From Bacteroidota bacterium (lineage in GTDB: Bacteria > Bacteroidota > Bacteroidia > B-17B0 > Aurantibacillaceae): a stretch of DNA of 64,000 nt. Below the pieces are notes generated by a model. The model did no database searches and was not told the DNA's origin. It worked only from the letters and a program-made list of their open reading frames with translations. The translations under genes were made by a program, and so were the position numbers. Below, piece by piece: positions 42,124 through 52,071 of the stretch (the first letter of the stretch is position 1; each line of letters starts with the position of its first letter). The stretch is from the NCBI GenBank assembly GCA_018267655.1, contig JAFDYB010000065.1, forward strand, positions 1 through 64,000, written 5' to 3'.

Positions 42124-43670
42124 TTCTTCGACTTGATTTTTAAGTACTGGTCAATCTGCAATTCAGAATTAATTAAATTATTTAGCTCCTTTATATTAGT
42201 TGTTGATACGCCATACTTTATTGATATGCTATATAGCGATTCACCTTTTTGTACTTTATGGGTAATATAATTAATTGAATCTGTCTTTTTATTTTGAGTG
42301 TTTTCAGGTGTTACAGAATTGTTTTTGCTATTCTGTGCTAATTGGGTATTAATTGTTTCTTTTGATTGAGCTATATTTTGCGTGTTTTTGCTTTCAGGCT
42401 TTATGTCCAACTTAACGGCCTCACTTTTTTGCTCAGGCACATATACTACAAGTTTTTTTCCTGCATGAACGCCTCTGCGGCCAATATAATTCCATGTACG
42501 CAAGTCGCTCAAGCTAACGCCATACATACGGGCAATAGTACTTAGCTTTTCACCGGGTTTTACAATATGTGTTTTTTTAACCTCCACAACATTTGCAATA
42601 TTTTTGTCTTGCTGTTGATTTTTAATGGCGGTGTAAATATCTTTTTCGTTAGTTAAAAATAAGCCAATTTTAGTTTTAGGCAAACACATACTATTACCGC
42701 CTGCGGGAATAATGTTTTTTCGATATTGAGGATTAAAATATAATAACTCATCGCCTGTAACATCAAGCGCCTGTGCAATTTGGTCAAAATGCATTTGCTC
42801 TTTTACAATTACAGTATCAACTTCAAAAAAACTTTTCCTGGGTAGAGCAGGGTATAAGTTATGTTCTGGTCCAAAGCTCATAACGTAATTTGCTGCAATA
42901 AATGCAGGTACATACCCCTGTGTTTCTAAAGGTAAGTAAGGTCTAATTTCCCAATAAGTTTTTTTTCCGCCACTGCGGCGTATAGCTTTTGTAATTGTTC
43001 CGGGGCCTGCATTGTAAGCAGCAAGCACCATTTGCCAATCACCAAACATAGAGTATAAACTCTTTAAATATTCGGCCGCTGCAACCGTTGCCTTATATGG
43101 ATCGCAGCGATCGTCTATATACGAGGTAACACTTAGTCCGTACAACTTTCCAGTTGGGTACATAAATTGCCATAAGCCCATTGCACCTGCCCTAGATCGT
43201 GCATATGGTATAAGTGCACTTTCAATTACAGCTAAATGTTTTAATTCAAGTGGAATATTGTATCGGTCAAATACCTCCTCAAACATAGGGTAATATAATT
43301 GAGCGGCTCCCATCATTCTGCTAACACTTTCGCGCTTGCGCACGGTATATAAATCAATAAATGATTTTACATGATTGTTATAAACCAAGTCAAATGGAGA
43401 AAGAGCATCTAATTTAGCCAAACGCGCTTGGTAAGAATAATCGTCAAACACAGGAACGCTATCCGGTGTATATTTGAATTTATTGTTTTTAGGAAATATA
43501 GGTTTTAAAAATGCCTTTTCAAAAACCTTTTGTGTTTGCAGGCTATCTAAAACAGCTGCAATTGGGTTGTCGGAAATAAATGACTGGGCATAAATTCGAA
43601 TAGTAATTAAATTAATTGCTATAAGTAAAAAAAATATTTTTTTGTATCCGTTCATTTTTTCTTTATTCAT
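42120..43670 (-). CDS. Membrane-bound lytic transglycosylase with LysM domains (MltD-like)
   Basis: 516 residues. Signal peptide about 1-29, SLT domain about 110-260 with catalytic Glu in AVIESALIPYARSRAGAMGL and the AAYNAGPGTI motif, then two LysM repeats (HIVKPGEKLSTIARMYGVSL about 370; HKVQKGESLYSISIKYGVST about 468) joined by an Asn/Lys/Thr-rich linker. It cleaves peptidoglycan glycan strands. Confidence 0.92.
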   Translation of the reverse strand: MNKEKMNGYKKIFFLLIAINLITIRIYAQSFISDNPIAAVLDSLQTQKVFEKAFLKPIFPKNNKFKYTPDSVPVFDDYSYQARLAKLDALSPFDLVYNNHVKSFIDLYTVRKRESVSRMMGAAQLYYPMFEEVFDRYNIPLELKHLAVIESALIPYARSRAGAMGLWQFMYPTGKLYGLSVTSYIDDRCDPYKATVAAAEYLKSLYSMFGDWQMVLAAYNAGPGTITKAIRRSGGKKTYWEIRPYLPLETQGYVPAFIAANYVMSFGPEHNLYPALPRKSFFEVDTVIVKEQMHFDQIAQALDVTGDELLYFNPQYRKNIIPAGGNSMCLPKTKIGLFLTNEKDIYTAIKNQQQDKNIANVVEVKKTHIVKPGEKLSTIARMYGVSLSDLRTWNYIGRRGVHAGKKLVVYVPEQKSEAVKLDIKPESKNTQNIAQSKETINTQLAQNSKNNSVTPENTQNKKTDSINYITHKVQKGESLYSISIKYGVSTTNIKELNNLINSELQIDQYLKIKSKN

Positions 43671-43830
43671 TCTTTAATGTATTTAACGTAAAATTTTTAA
43701 AAACGTTACAATATATATAAATATTTTTTTAACCAAATACCATTTATATTATTTAACAGCCCTTTTAGCTAAGTTACAATTTTTGTACCTCTAAAAAAAG
43801 AGTAATACATATATTTTTTAACTTTGCATT

Positions 43831-44280
43831 GTGAAATCAAAAGAAAAAGTACATCAACCTATATTTAACATTGAACGAAGCATATCCTATATACTAATTT
43901 CATTAGCGTTTAGCGCCTTACTTTGTTATTTAGCTTATAGTAATTTACTCGGCAAAGAAGCTGATATGGTAAAGCCACTAGCATTTTTTTTACCTTTGCC
44001 GGCGCTTTTTATCAGTTTTAATACTTTATGGATGCTTATTAATCCATTTGCTGTTTTTTATAAAAATAAGTTTGAGCTAAAACAATGGCTATTTTCAAAT
44101 AAGGAATTTTATTTTATTGACGTTAAAAAAGCTTATGTAAATAGTAAAGGTTATTTAATTATTACTTATAACGACGATGAATTTGAAAAAATTAAGTTAA
44201 TTGGAATTAGAAGTTCTCACGCAAAATTAATTGAAAGTGAGTTTAACAAAATGTTAGCCAATTATCCCAAAGTATTTTAA
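43831..44280 (+). CDS. Two-TM membrane protein of unknown function
   Basis: 149 residues from a GTG start. TM helices about 20-38 and 48-72, then a soluble C-terminal domain of strands and a helix (KAYVNSKGYLIITYNDDEFE) that may be PH-like. A -7 element TAACTTTG (43819-43826) ends 4 nt before the GTG, again implying a leaderless mRNA. No family recognised. Confidence 0.65.
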   Translation: MKSKEKVHQPIFNIERSISYILISLAFSALLCYLAYSNLLGKEADMVKPLAFFLPLPALFISFNTLWMLINPFAVFYKNKFELKQWLFSNKEFYFIDVKKAYVNSKGYLIITYNDDEFEKIKLIGIRSSHAKLIESEFNKMLANYPKVF

Positions 44281-44424
44281 TGCTAGATGAGGTCAGCGCA
44301 TAAAACGATATAATCAGTTTCTCAATTTATTTCTCATCGTCTAAGTAAAAAGTAATTTCACATTTTTAAAATAGACCTATAATTAGAGCTATTTGGGTTT
44401 ATTATTTTATTTTTAGTTACAGAA

Positions 44425-44469
44425 AAAAAAGCTTTTAAACAGTTTAATTATAAAACTGTTTTGCTTTTT
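44425..44469. terminator. Hairpin at the 3' end of the outer-membrane protein gene
   Basis: AAAAAAGC (44425-44432) and AAACAGTTT (44437-44445) pair with AAACTGTTT (44453-44461) and GCTTTTT (44463-44469). The stem overlaps the stop of the minus-strand gene and could terminate it. Confidence 0.5.
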
Positions 44470-45418
44470 GTTTTGGTTCAGGAAGCATAAAGCCTATTCT
44501 AAAGCCCATTGACATTGAAAGACCCAAGGCAGTTGATCTAAAAAAACCATGAAAATTTCCTGGTTCAAATTTTTGTGAAATGTAACCATAATTAGGATAA
44601 ACCCCTATTTGTGATGAGTTATTATATGGATTGTCATAAAAACCCTTAAATGTCATGCTTCCGCTTTGGCCTGTGTAACCAAAACCAATGTAATAATCTA
44701 ACGTAATAAAGCTACCAAGAGCCGATTGGTTACCAAAATTTATAAAACAACCATAAGCAGTTGTATTATAATCTGATTTATAAGTTACGGAACTGCTTGA
44801 ACTTGGGTCGTAAAAGGTATTGGTTAAACCTTGCCATTGCATGTAAGAAAGAGCTAAATTTAAACTAACATAGCCTCCTAATAAAGGGTGTTGAAACTTA
44901 GCACCCCTAACAGTAGTTTTACCATGAGATAAAAATTTAATGCCCGGCTTTAAATAAAAGCCATAGTAACCACTTGGATTATACGCCGCTTGATTATCAA
45001 ATATTTTTAAATAGTTTGGATTAAAATTTGAGTTAATATAACCAACTTCTGCATCTAAATTGGTACCAACTTTTAAAACACGCTCGTAAGCAAAAGCAAG
45101 TTGATTAAACGCTATTGAAAAAGGATGCAGTTTAACAGCTTCTCTACGGTTCATAACATTTGATAACTGATTTGCAACTAAGAGCTCATCTGTTTTAACC
45201 TGCTCATAATAGCCACTCGCTAATCTAAAAGCCGAAACTAAGTTTTTATCAATGTAAGTAATCGGACCGTCTTTATCAAGGCGATACCTAAAATCTATAT
45301 CTGTGATTTCATTTATCTTACAAGGGATTTTTTTATGATCTTTTTTTAAATAGAGCGTATCCAACTGGCTAAACAAAGTGTTTGAGCCTAATATTAAAAG
45401 AAAAAGTAGCTTTTTCAT
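44444..45418 (-). CDS. Secreted beta-rich protein, probable outer membrane beta-barrel
   Basis: 324 residues. Signal peptide 1-18 (NTLFSQ), N-terminal domain with LYLKKDHKKIPCKINEITDI, then many alternating amphipathic strands rich in Tyr/Gly/Phe (YYGFYLKPGIKFLSHGKTTV; SALGSFITLDYYIGFGYTGQ), as in outer membrane barrels; the C-terminus lacks a terminal Phe. No named family. Monocistronic. Confidence 0.7.
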   Translation of the reverse strand: MKKLLFLLILGSNTLFSQLDTLYLKKDHKKIPCKINEITDIDFRYRLDKDGPITYIDKNLVSAFRLASGYYEQVKTDELLVANQLSNVMNRREAVKLHPFSIAFNQLAFAYERVLKVGTNLDAEVGYINSNFNPNYLKIFDNQAAYNPSGYYGFYLKPGIKFLSHGKTTVRGAKFQHPLLGGYVSLNLALSYMQWQGLTNTFYDPSSSSSVTYKSDYNTTAYGCFINFGNQSALGSFITLDYYIGFGYTGQSGSMTFKGFYDNPYNNSSQIGVYPNYGYISQKFEPGNFHGFFRSTALGLSMSMGFRIGFMLPEPKQKAKQFYN

Positions 45419-45498
45419 CGTTATATTTTTTAAAGATTAACGTAAATCTACAAAAAATAATTAAACAATCCAAATATCTAAGCTAAATTTGGAGCATC

Positions 45499-46092
45499 AT
45501 GTTTACCGGAATTATTGAAACAACAGCTACACTAATTGATTTAAAATCGAATGGTACTAATATTGATTTTTATTTTGAATCAACTATAACTAACGAGCTT
45601 AAGATAGATCAAAGCATTGCTCATAACGGCGTATGCTTAACAGTTGTTGAAATAAAAAATACTAGTTACAAAGTAAGTGCTATTTTAGAAACGCTCAATA
45701 GAAGTAATTTTAATAAATTAAAAAAAGGAGATGTAGTAAATATTGAGCGTTGTATGCCTGCAAATGGAAGGTTTGACGGACACATAGTGCAGGGGCACGT
45801 AGATTGCGTTGCCTTTTGCAAAAAAATTATTGATATTAACGGAAGTTGGGAATTTGAATTTGAATTGAATAGCAACGAAATTTATTTAGTTGTTGAAAAA
45901 GGGAGTGTTACTATAAATGGCGTAAGCTTAACGGTAGTAAGAGGTCAAGGTAAATTATTTTCGGTGCATATTATTCCTTACACTTTTGAGCACACAAATT
46001 TTAAATACTTAGCAGTTAACAGCGTGGTTAATATTGAGTTTGATATTATAGGCAAGTATGTAAAAAAAATGTTGAATAAAGATATTGCATAA
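45499..46092 (+). CDS. ribE: Riboflavin synthase, alpha subunit
   Basis: 197 residues, two lumazine-binding repeats: MFTGIIETTATLIDL with SIAHNGVCLTVVEI, and RFDGHIVQGHVDCVAFCKKI with VTINGVSLTVV. It converts two 6,7-dimethyl-8-ribityllumazine molecules into riboflavin. -7 element TAAATTTG at 45484-45491, with a short leader and no FMN riboswitch. Confidence 0.95.
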   Translation: MFTGIIETTATLIDLKSNGTNIDFYFESTITNELKIDQSIAHNGVCLTVVEIKNTSYKVSAILETLNRSNFNKLKKGDVVNIERCMPANGRFDGHIVQGHVDCVAFCKKIIDINGSWEFEFELNSNEIYLVVEKGSVTINGVSLTVVRGQGKLFSVHIIPYTFEHTNFKYLAVNSVVNIEFDIIGKYVKKMLNKDIA

Positions 46093-46163
46093 AAAAGAGT
46101 GCAAACAACATAAATTTAATGTTTACAAAACGCACTTAGTAAAATTGTGTTTAAATTTTGGTG

Positions 46164-47747
46164 TTACACCAAAATAGTAACCGGATTTTCAATAAATAGT
46201 TTTAAAGTTTGTAAAAATGCTGCGCCCGTAGCACCATCTACGCTGCGGTGATCGCAGGCTAAGGTAACTTTCATTACATTACCAGGAATTACTGCGCCAT
46301 TTTTTACAACAGGCACTTGTTTTATTCCGCCAACGCTTAATATACAACTTTCAGGGCTGTTGATAATTGAGGTAAACGATTCAATGCCAAACATGCCTAA
46401 GTTAGAAATTGTAAAGGTATTTCCTTCCCAATCTTGTGGTTGTAATTTGCGTTCGCGAGCGCGTTTGCCTAAATCTTTTACCTCTGCACTTATTTGCGAA
46501 AGTGATTTTTGATCGGTAAAACGAACTACCGGAACCAATAAGCCATCTTCAATTGCAACAGCAACTCCCACGTGTATATGGTGGTTAATTCTTATTTTAT
46601 CGCCCATCCAATACGCATTTACTTTTGGGTGTTTGCGAAGTGCAGCAGCAGCAGCTTTTATTATAATATCGTTGAACGAAATTTTTGTTTCGGTAATTTT
46701 ATTCATTGCTTCGCGCGCAGCTATTGTATTATCCATGTCAATATCTATGGTTAAGTAATAGTGTGGCGCAGTGTTTTTGCTTTCACTTAAACGTTTTGCA
46801 ATTACTTTACGCATTTGCGAAACCGGCTCATCGGTAAAACTTTCGGTGCCAAGCATTGCAGGTGCAGTAAGTACTGTTTTTGCAGAAGTGCTCGAGTTGT
46901 TTTTAAAATTTTCAACGTCGATTTTCACAATACGTCCATTATCGCCGCTGCCATGTACTTTTGATAAATCAATCCCTTTTTCTTTTGCCAAAGCTTTAGC
47001 CAGAGGCGAGGCTTTAACGCGGTTGTCGTTTGATATATTTGTACTGTGGCTTGTTTGTACTGCAGCTGTATTTTCTTTTACGGTAGCTGAAGTATTTTGA
47101 TTTGCTTTAGGTGCCGAAGAATTTGAATTTACGATTTGTAAAATTTCATTTACATTTTCGCCACCTTTGCCAAGTATGGCAATAATTGCGTCAACTGGTA
47201 CCGATTGTTTTTCTTGTACACCAATATGCAGCAAAATACCATCTTGAAAACTTTCAAATTCCATTGTGGCTTTATCGGTAGCAATATCAGCAAGCAATTC
47301 GCCGCTTTTTATTTTATCACCCACCTTTTTATGCCATTTTTCAATGATGCCATCGGTCATGGTATCACTTAGTTTTGGCATTCGAACTACTTCAACGCCT
47401 TTGGGTAAACTGGTGGTAGATGTAGTCGTTGTATTTACAGTAGATGCTTCTGTTTTTTCAATAGCTTTGCCGCCTGTATTTCCATTTAATAAGGCAGAGA
47501 TGTCTTCGCCTTCTTTTCCAAGTATGGCAATTACCGAATCAACCGGCACCGGCTGTTTTTCTTGCACGCCAATATGCAGTAGCACACCATCTTGAAAGCT
47601 TTCAAATTCCATCGTTGCTTTGTCAGTTTCAATATCGGCAAGCAGTTCGCCGCTTTTTACTTTGTCGCCCACTTTTTTGTGCCACTTTGCAATTACGCCA
47701 TCTGTCATGGTATCGCTTAGTTTAGGCATTTTTACAATTTCAGCCAT
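46164..47747 (-). CDS. pdhC: Pyruvate dehydrogenase E2, dihydrolipoyl acetyltransferase
   Basis: 527 residues. Two lipoyl domains, each with a lipoyl-lysine in DKATMEFESF (near residues 43 and 167), Ser/Thr/Asn-rich linkers, a peripheral subunit-binding domain (ASPLAKALAKEKGIDLSKVH) and the catalytic domain with DHRSVDGATGAAF. It moves acetyl from E1 to CoA. It follows the E1 alpha gene by 41 bp on the same strand. Confidence 0.95.
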   Translation of the reverse strand: MAEIVKMPKLSDTMTDGVIAKWHKKVGDKVKSGELLADIETDKATMEFESFQDGVLLHIGVQEKQPVPVDSVIAILGKEGEDISALLNGNTGGKAIEKTEASTVNTTTTSTTSLPKGVEVVRMPKLSDTMTDGIIEKWHKKVGDKIKSGELLADIATDKATMEFESFQDGILLHIGVQEKQSVPVDAIIAILGKGGENVNEILQIVNSNSSAPKANQNTSATVKENTAAVQTSHSTNISNDNRVKASPLAKALAKEKGIDLSKVHGSGDNGRIVKIDVENFKNNSSTSAKTVLTAPAMLGTESFTDEPVSQMRKVIAKRLSESKNTAPHYYLTIDIDMDNTIAAREAMNKITETKISFNDIIIKAAAAALRKHPKVNAYWMGDKIRINHHIHVGVAVAIEDGLLVPVVRFTDQKSLSQISAEVKDLGKRARERKLQPQDWEGNTFTISNLGMFGIESFTSIINSPESCILSVGGIKQVPVVKNGAVIPGNVMKVTLACDHRSVDGATGAAFLQTLKLFIENPVTILV

Positions 47748-47788
47748 ATATTAAAATTTTGTAAATGGTTTTTCTTTCCGATTAAATG

Positions 47789-48814
47789 TTATTCTTTGAT
47801 GAATGGGTAACCCGGTTCTGAGTAAATATCCTCGTATAGTTCATACGGTTCAGGATAGGGGCTTTCTTCGGCAAATTTTATGCTTTCATCAACTAAATCT
47901 TTAACGCGCGCTTCAATTTCTTCAATACCCTTTTCATCAATCCATTTATTTTTTTGAAGTGTTGCCAATACTTTTAAAATAGGATCTTGCTCTTGGTATT
48001 CTTTTACTTCTTCTTTGCTGCGGTAAGTTTGTGCATCGCTCATGCTATGTCCTTTGTAGCGATAAGTTTTCATTTCCAATAAGGTTGGTCCATCACCTCT
48101 ACGTGCGCGTGCTACGGCATCTTCAATTGCTTCATGAACAGCTTCAACGGTTAAGCCATCAACGGGCTTGCTTGGCATATCGTAAGCCAAGCCTAATTTC
48201 CATAAGTCATGAACATTACTGGTGCGTTCAACCGAAGTCCCCATTGCATACATATTGTTTTCAATCACAAATATTACAGGTAATTTCCAAGTCATTGCCA
48301 TGTTAAAGGCTTCGTGTAGTGCGCCTTGGCGTACAGCGCCATCGCCCATGCTGCAAATACAAACATTGTCTGTTCCTAAATATTTTTCAGCAAAAGCAAT
48401 GCCTGCACCTAAAGGAATTTGCCCGCCAACAATACCATGCCCACCAACAAAATTATGCTCTTTGCTAAAAATGTGCATACTGCCTCCTTTGCCCTTACTG
48501 CATCCGGTTACTTTAGCGTACATTTCTGCCATTACATATTTTGGGTGAAGCCCGAGTGCTATGGGGTGTGCGTGATCGCGGTAGGCGGTAATGTGCTTAT
48601 CTTCTTTTTTAGTGGCACTTACTGTACCTGCTACAATTGCTTCTTGCCCAATGTATAAGTGGCAAAAACCTTTTATTTTTTGTTGTACATAAACTTGCCC
48701 TGTTTTTTCTTCAAATTTTCGCATTAACAACATGCTTTCGTACCATTTCAAATATTGTTCTTTGGTGAATTTTAAATTAGAAACAGCTTTTTTTTCAACT
48801 GCAGTTTTAGACAT
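47789..48814 (-). CDS. pdhA: Pyruvate dehydrogenase E1 component, alpha subunit
   Basis: 341 residues. TPP motif GDGAVRQGALHEAFNMAMTW followed by VIENN; regulatory-loop-like YRYKGHSMSDAQTYRS. It partners with the E1 beta encoded far away at 21.1 kb. The -7 element TAAATTTG is the complement of 48837-48844. Confidence 0.95.
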   Translation of the reverse strand: MSKTAVEKKAVSNLKFTKEQYLKWYESMLLMRKFEEKTGQVYVQQKIKGFCHLYIGQEAIVAGTVSATKKEDKHITAYRDHAHPIALGLHPKYVMAEMYAKVTGCSKGKGGSMHIFSKEHNFVGGHGIVGGQIPLGAGIAFAEKYLGTDNVCICSMGDGAVRQGALHEAFNMAMTWKLPVIFVIENNMYAMGTSVERTSNVHDLWKLGLAYDMPSKPVDGLTVEAVHEAIEDAVARARRGDGPTLLEMKTYRYKGHSMSDAQTYRSKEEVKEYQEQDPILKVLATLQKNKWIDEKGIEEIEARVKDLVDESIKFAEESPYPEPYELYEDIYSEPGYPFIKE

Positions 48815-48960
48815 AATTTACAAAATTGATAAACAACAAATTTAAGAGAAAATTATGGAATTAAAAATTCATTTATATTGAAATCTGTACAAGTACTATA
48901 TTTCTTTTTGCGCTTGACAAAAGAGCTTTTAGAGAGAGAGATAATCATCAAAACTAAATA

Positions 48961-48991
48961 AACAAAAAAGGAATGCAAGAGCATTCCTTTT
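48961..48991 (-). terminator. Terminator of the cytochrome oxidase cluster
   Basis: AAAAGGAATGC (48966-48976), 4-nt loop, GCATTCCTTTT (48981-48991): an 11-bp stem with a T run on the minus strand just after the subunit IV stop. Confidence 0.85.
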
Positions 48992-49016
48992 CATTTAAAA
49001 GCAGTGTGAGTTAAAA

Positions 49017-49493
49017 CTAGTGAGCTTCGGTTGCTTCGTGCGCTGAACTTTGTTCGTGTGCTTCGCCACCGCCATGATGCCCGCTTTTTAAAGCTTCTTG
49101 TTGTTTTTTAAATATAGGGTCAACTTTAGTAAAATGCCCACTAGTGCCGGCATAAGTACCCTCTGTTAAAACTATAAAAATAGTGTAAACAATAAATATA
49201 ATGTAAGGCATAAGTATAGTGTATTTAAAAAACTTTACCTCGTGCCCTAAGTGCATAAACCACCATACAATTGCGGCTGCTTTTGCTATTGTTAATGATA
49301 TAAACAGTGTTTTTAGCCCTAAAGTACCAGACCAACCTTTACTAGGTGCTAAAAAACCGATTATTAATTCAAAAATTGTGATAGCTAACATGACCCAAAA
49401 TACATTCCAAAGGGTGCGGCGTGATTTTTTTCCATGAGCCTCATCGTGATTGCTCATTATTTCATATTGCGGATAATTATCGTGAAATTCCAT
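49017..49493 (-). CDS. Cytochrome c oxidase subunit IV family protein
   Basis: 158 residues with three TM segments (VFWVMLAITIFELIIGFLAP; LFISLTIAKAAAIVWWFMHL; IIFIVYTIFIVL) and a His-rich tail. WWFMHLGHEVKFFKYTILMP is typical of the prokaryotic subunit IV (COX4_pro) family that stabilises heme-copper oxidases. Last gene of the cluster. Confidence 0.88.
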   Translation of the reverse strand: MEFHDNYPQYEIMSNHDEAHGKKSRRTLWNVFWVMLAITIFELIIGFLAPSKGWSGTLGLKTLFISLTIAKAAAIVWWFMHLGHEVKFFKYTILMPYIIFIVYTIFIVLTEGTYAGTSGHFTKVDPIFKKQQEALKSGHHGGGEAHEQSSAHEATEAH

Positions 49494-49508
49494 AGCTTAA
49501 AAATTTTA

Positions 49509-50276
49509 TTAAAGTAAGTAAAAAAATGTAAATACAAATACCCAAACTAAGTCTACAAAGTGCCAGTATAAACCAACTTTTTCAACCATTTCGTAATGAC
49601 CTCTTTTTTCGTAAGTGCCTTTAATAACGTTTAAGAAAATGATAAAGTTAATTACAACACCGCTAAATACGTGAAACCCGTGGAATCCTGTAACAAAGAA
49701 AAAGTAGTTTGCAAATTGAGGTACACCGTATTCGTTAACTACCATGTTTGCACCGTGTATGTGTCGTGTAACGGTTTCGCCAATATTGTGATCAAAAAAT
49801 GTTCTTATGTGACCTTGATCTGTACAGTCTTTAATACTTGTAAATAAATCTGTTCCCACAATAAAATTATACCACTCCCAAGCTTGTGAGCCAACAAATG
49901 TTGCTCCTCCAATTATTGTCCAAAACATCCAAACAATAACGCCTTTTCTATTCATTCTATGGCCGGCTTCAACAGCCAATACCATGGTAACAGATGACAT
50001 GATGAGCACAAAGGTCATAAAGCCAACGTAGGCCAGCGGAATATGTTGTTTTATAAACGGAAAGTGGGTAAATACATGTTCAGCTTTTGGCCAAATATCG
50101 CCAAATTTGTGGCGAATGAAGCCGTAAGAAATTAATAAACCACCAAAAGTTAAGGCATCTGAAATGAGGAAAAACCACATCATCATTTTACCATAGCTTA
50201 TTTTAAACGGAGATTGTCCGCCACTCCATGCTTCTTTAGCATCGAATTCTGTAACGTGAGTTGTTGAATGTGACAT
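49509..50276 (-). CDS. Cytochrome c oxidase subunit III
   Basis: 255 residues with about seven TM helices; signatures GKMMMWFFLISDALTFGGLL and FHGFHVFSGVVINF, and C-terminal VGLYWHFVDLVWVFVFTFFY. A structural subunit of the aa3/caa3-type oxidase; subunits I and II are not in the window. Confidence 0.92.
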   Translation of the reverse strand: MSHSTTHVTEFDAKEAWSGGQSPFKISYGKMMMWFFLISDALTFGGLLISYGFIRHKFGDIWPKAEHVFTHFPFIKQHIPLAYVGFMTFVLIMSSVTMVLAVEAGHRMNRKGVIVWMFWTIIGGATFVGSQAWEWYNFIVGTDLFTSIKDCTDQGHIRTFFDHNIGETVTRHIHGANMVVNEYGVPQFANYFFFVTGFHGFHVFSGVVINFIIFLNVIKGTYEKRGHYEMVEKVGLYWHFVDLVWVFVFTFFYLL

Positions 50277-50311
50277 ATAAAAGAGAATGTTGAATTATAC
50301 AGAGTGCAATA

Positions 50312-50920
50312 TTAACGATAAAAATATAAAAACAAAAATAAATATACCCATAATGCATCTAAAAAGTGCCAATAGATTGAAGTTAGCTCTATTCCTAGGT
50401 AATCAGCCGAAGAATATTTTTTCAACAGTGATTTTGTTAATGAAACCATTAAGGCAATTAAACCTCCTATCATGTGCAATAAATGGAGTAAAGCGATGAT
50501 ATATAAAAAGGATCCGGAAGCGTTGGCATATTTTCCTAAAAAATAAATACCTTGAGAGGTTAGTTCTCGCCAAGCGCTGATTTGAGTATAAAAAAAGCTA
50601 AATCCCAATAAAAGGGTAATTGCCAAAAAGAGAGCAGTAGCCTTGGTGTTATCTTTTTTAATAAAATATTGAGCTAAAACCATTGTTAAGCTGCTGGTAA
50701 GGATTAAGGCGGTGCTAATAAACATGATATTAGGAAGGTTAAATTGTTTCCAATTGCCATTATCAGCCCTAATTAAGTACGCACTGGTTAATCCGGCAAA
50801 AAGCATAACAATGCTAACTATTCCAAGCCATAGCATTGGTTTTGCGGCTTTTCTTTTGGCTTGCCTTAGTTCTTCTTTTCTAATTTTATAAAGTTCTTTT
50901 TTACTTATTTGCGATTCCAT
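50312..50920 (-). CDS. Second cytochrome c oxidase subunit III-like protein
   Basis: About 202 residues from ATG 50920 (MESQISKKELYKIRKEELRQ); a start at 50962 adds 14 weak residues. Five TM helices, with LLHLLHMIGGLIALMVSLTK and ELTSIYWHFLDALWVYLFLF. Two III-type genes side by side are usual in Bacteroidota oxidase clusters; this shorter one lacks the N-terminal helices. Confidence 0.88.
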   Translation of the reverse strand: MESQISKKELYKIRKEELRQAKRKAAKPMLWLGIVSIVMLFAGLTSAYLIRADNGNWKQFNLPNIMFISTALILTSSLTMVLAQYFIKKDNTKATALFLAITLLLGFSFFYTQISAWRELTSQGIYFLGKYANASGSFLYIIALLHLLHMIGGLIALMVSLTKSLLKKYSSADYLGIELTSIYWHFLDALWVYLFLFLYFYR

Positions 50921-51040
50921 GTATTTTAAAGAATAAAAATTGTATGTTAAATTCTGCCACAAAGTTAAACTTCAATCCGAAGTGTTCACATTATTTGTAA
51001 TTAAATTATTAAAAGTGATATTAATCAATGTTTTTATGTT

Positions 51041-51943
51041 TTAAGCCCTTGTCATTAATGCTAATTGTACTGTTGGGAGGTAAATTAGTATAATAAAAAA
51101 TAATTTTTTGGCTAAAACATCGCTTGGGTATTTGTAAAATATATAAGCTTGAAGCACCATTGCTAAGCCACAAACAACACAAACTAGAGTGCTTATTAGT
51201 CCTACAAAATTAAAGGTAAAGGGTAAAATGCTACAAATAAGCAAAAATGCGCAATAAAGCAGTATTTGAAACTTACTAGCATCGTTTTTTCCGCCTCTAG
51301 ATGGCAGCAAGTAAAAATCGGCTTTAGCGTAATCTTCGCTGTTAAACCAAGCCAATGTCCAAAAGTGTGGGAATTGCCAAACAAATTGAATTAAGAATAA
51401 TAGGAGTGCAAACACGCCAACAGAGCCAAAATTAGGAGTTGAAGCCACCGCACCAATTAAAGTTGGCAAGGCCCCCGGAAAAGCTCCAACAAATACAGAG
51501 AAGGGTGTTATGCGCTTTAATGGAGTGTATGCTAATGCGTATAAAAGCATAGAAATAAATCCAATTATGCCCGATAAAGGGTTGGTGTAAACCCAAAGTA
51601 TGGCAGAGCCACCAATGCCTAAAATAGCACAAAAGATAAACGCTTGGGCTTTTGTGAGTATGTTTTGAGGTAAGGGCCTATTTCGCGTACGATCCATGAG
51701 TTTATCTAATTCTTTTTCAATAATTTGATTAAAGCCATTGGCGGCACTAGTAACTAAAAAGCCACCCAACCCAAGGGCAATTACTTGAACTAAATTTATT
51801 GTTTCAGCTACGGTAAAATAGGTAATTAAGGCACTAAAAACAACAAGGGAGCCAAGTCTGTACTTAGTTAACTCAATAAAGCCTTTTAACTTTACAAGAA
51901 AAGATGGATTATTTTTAGTGCTAGTTTCCAAAAAAGAACGCAA
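51041..51943 (-). CDS. ctaB: Protoheme IX farnesyltransferase (heme O synthase)
   Basis: 300 residues with UbiA-type motifs NGFNQIIEKELDKLMDRTRN (first Asp-rich site) and NSEDYAKADFYLLP (second), about nine TM helices. It farnesylates heme b for the oxidase encoded downstream. The listed TTG lies on the likely -7 element (TAAATTTG, complement of 51941-51948), so the TTG at 51931 (LETSTKNNPSF) is a better start. First gene of the cox cluster. Confidence 0.9.
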   Translation of the reverse strand: MRSFLETSTKNNPSFLVKLKGFIELTKYRLGSLVVFSALITYFTVAETINLVQVIALGLGGFLVTSAANGFNQIIEKELDKLMDRTRNRPLPQNILTKAQAFIFCAILGIGGSAILWVYTNPLSGIIGFISMLLYALAYTPLKRITPFSVFVGAFPGALPTLIGAVASTPNFGSVGVFALLLFLIQFVWQFPHFWTLAWFNSEDYAKADFYLLPSRGGKNDASKFQILLYCAFLLICSILPFTFNFVGLISTLVCVVCGLAMVLQAYIFYKYPSDVLAKKLFFIILIYLPTVQLALMTRA

Positions 51944-52071
51944 ATTTACAATTATTAAAACTCAAAATTATGCGTTCATGTAATCATTTTGTAAAAACTC
52001 TTAAAAAAAAGCATTTATATTAAACATTTTTATATTTTTGCAGCAACTAAAAGTAATCTAAATAATTAACG

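Noticed and set aside
45400..45499. FMN riboswitch before riboflavin synthase
   Set aside because: The leader is only a few nucleotides after the -7 element, too short for a riboswitch.
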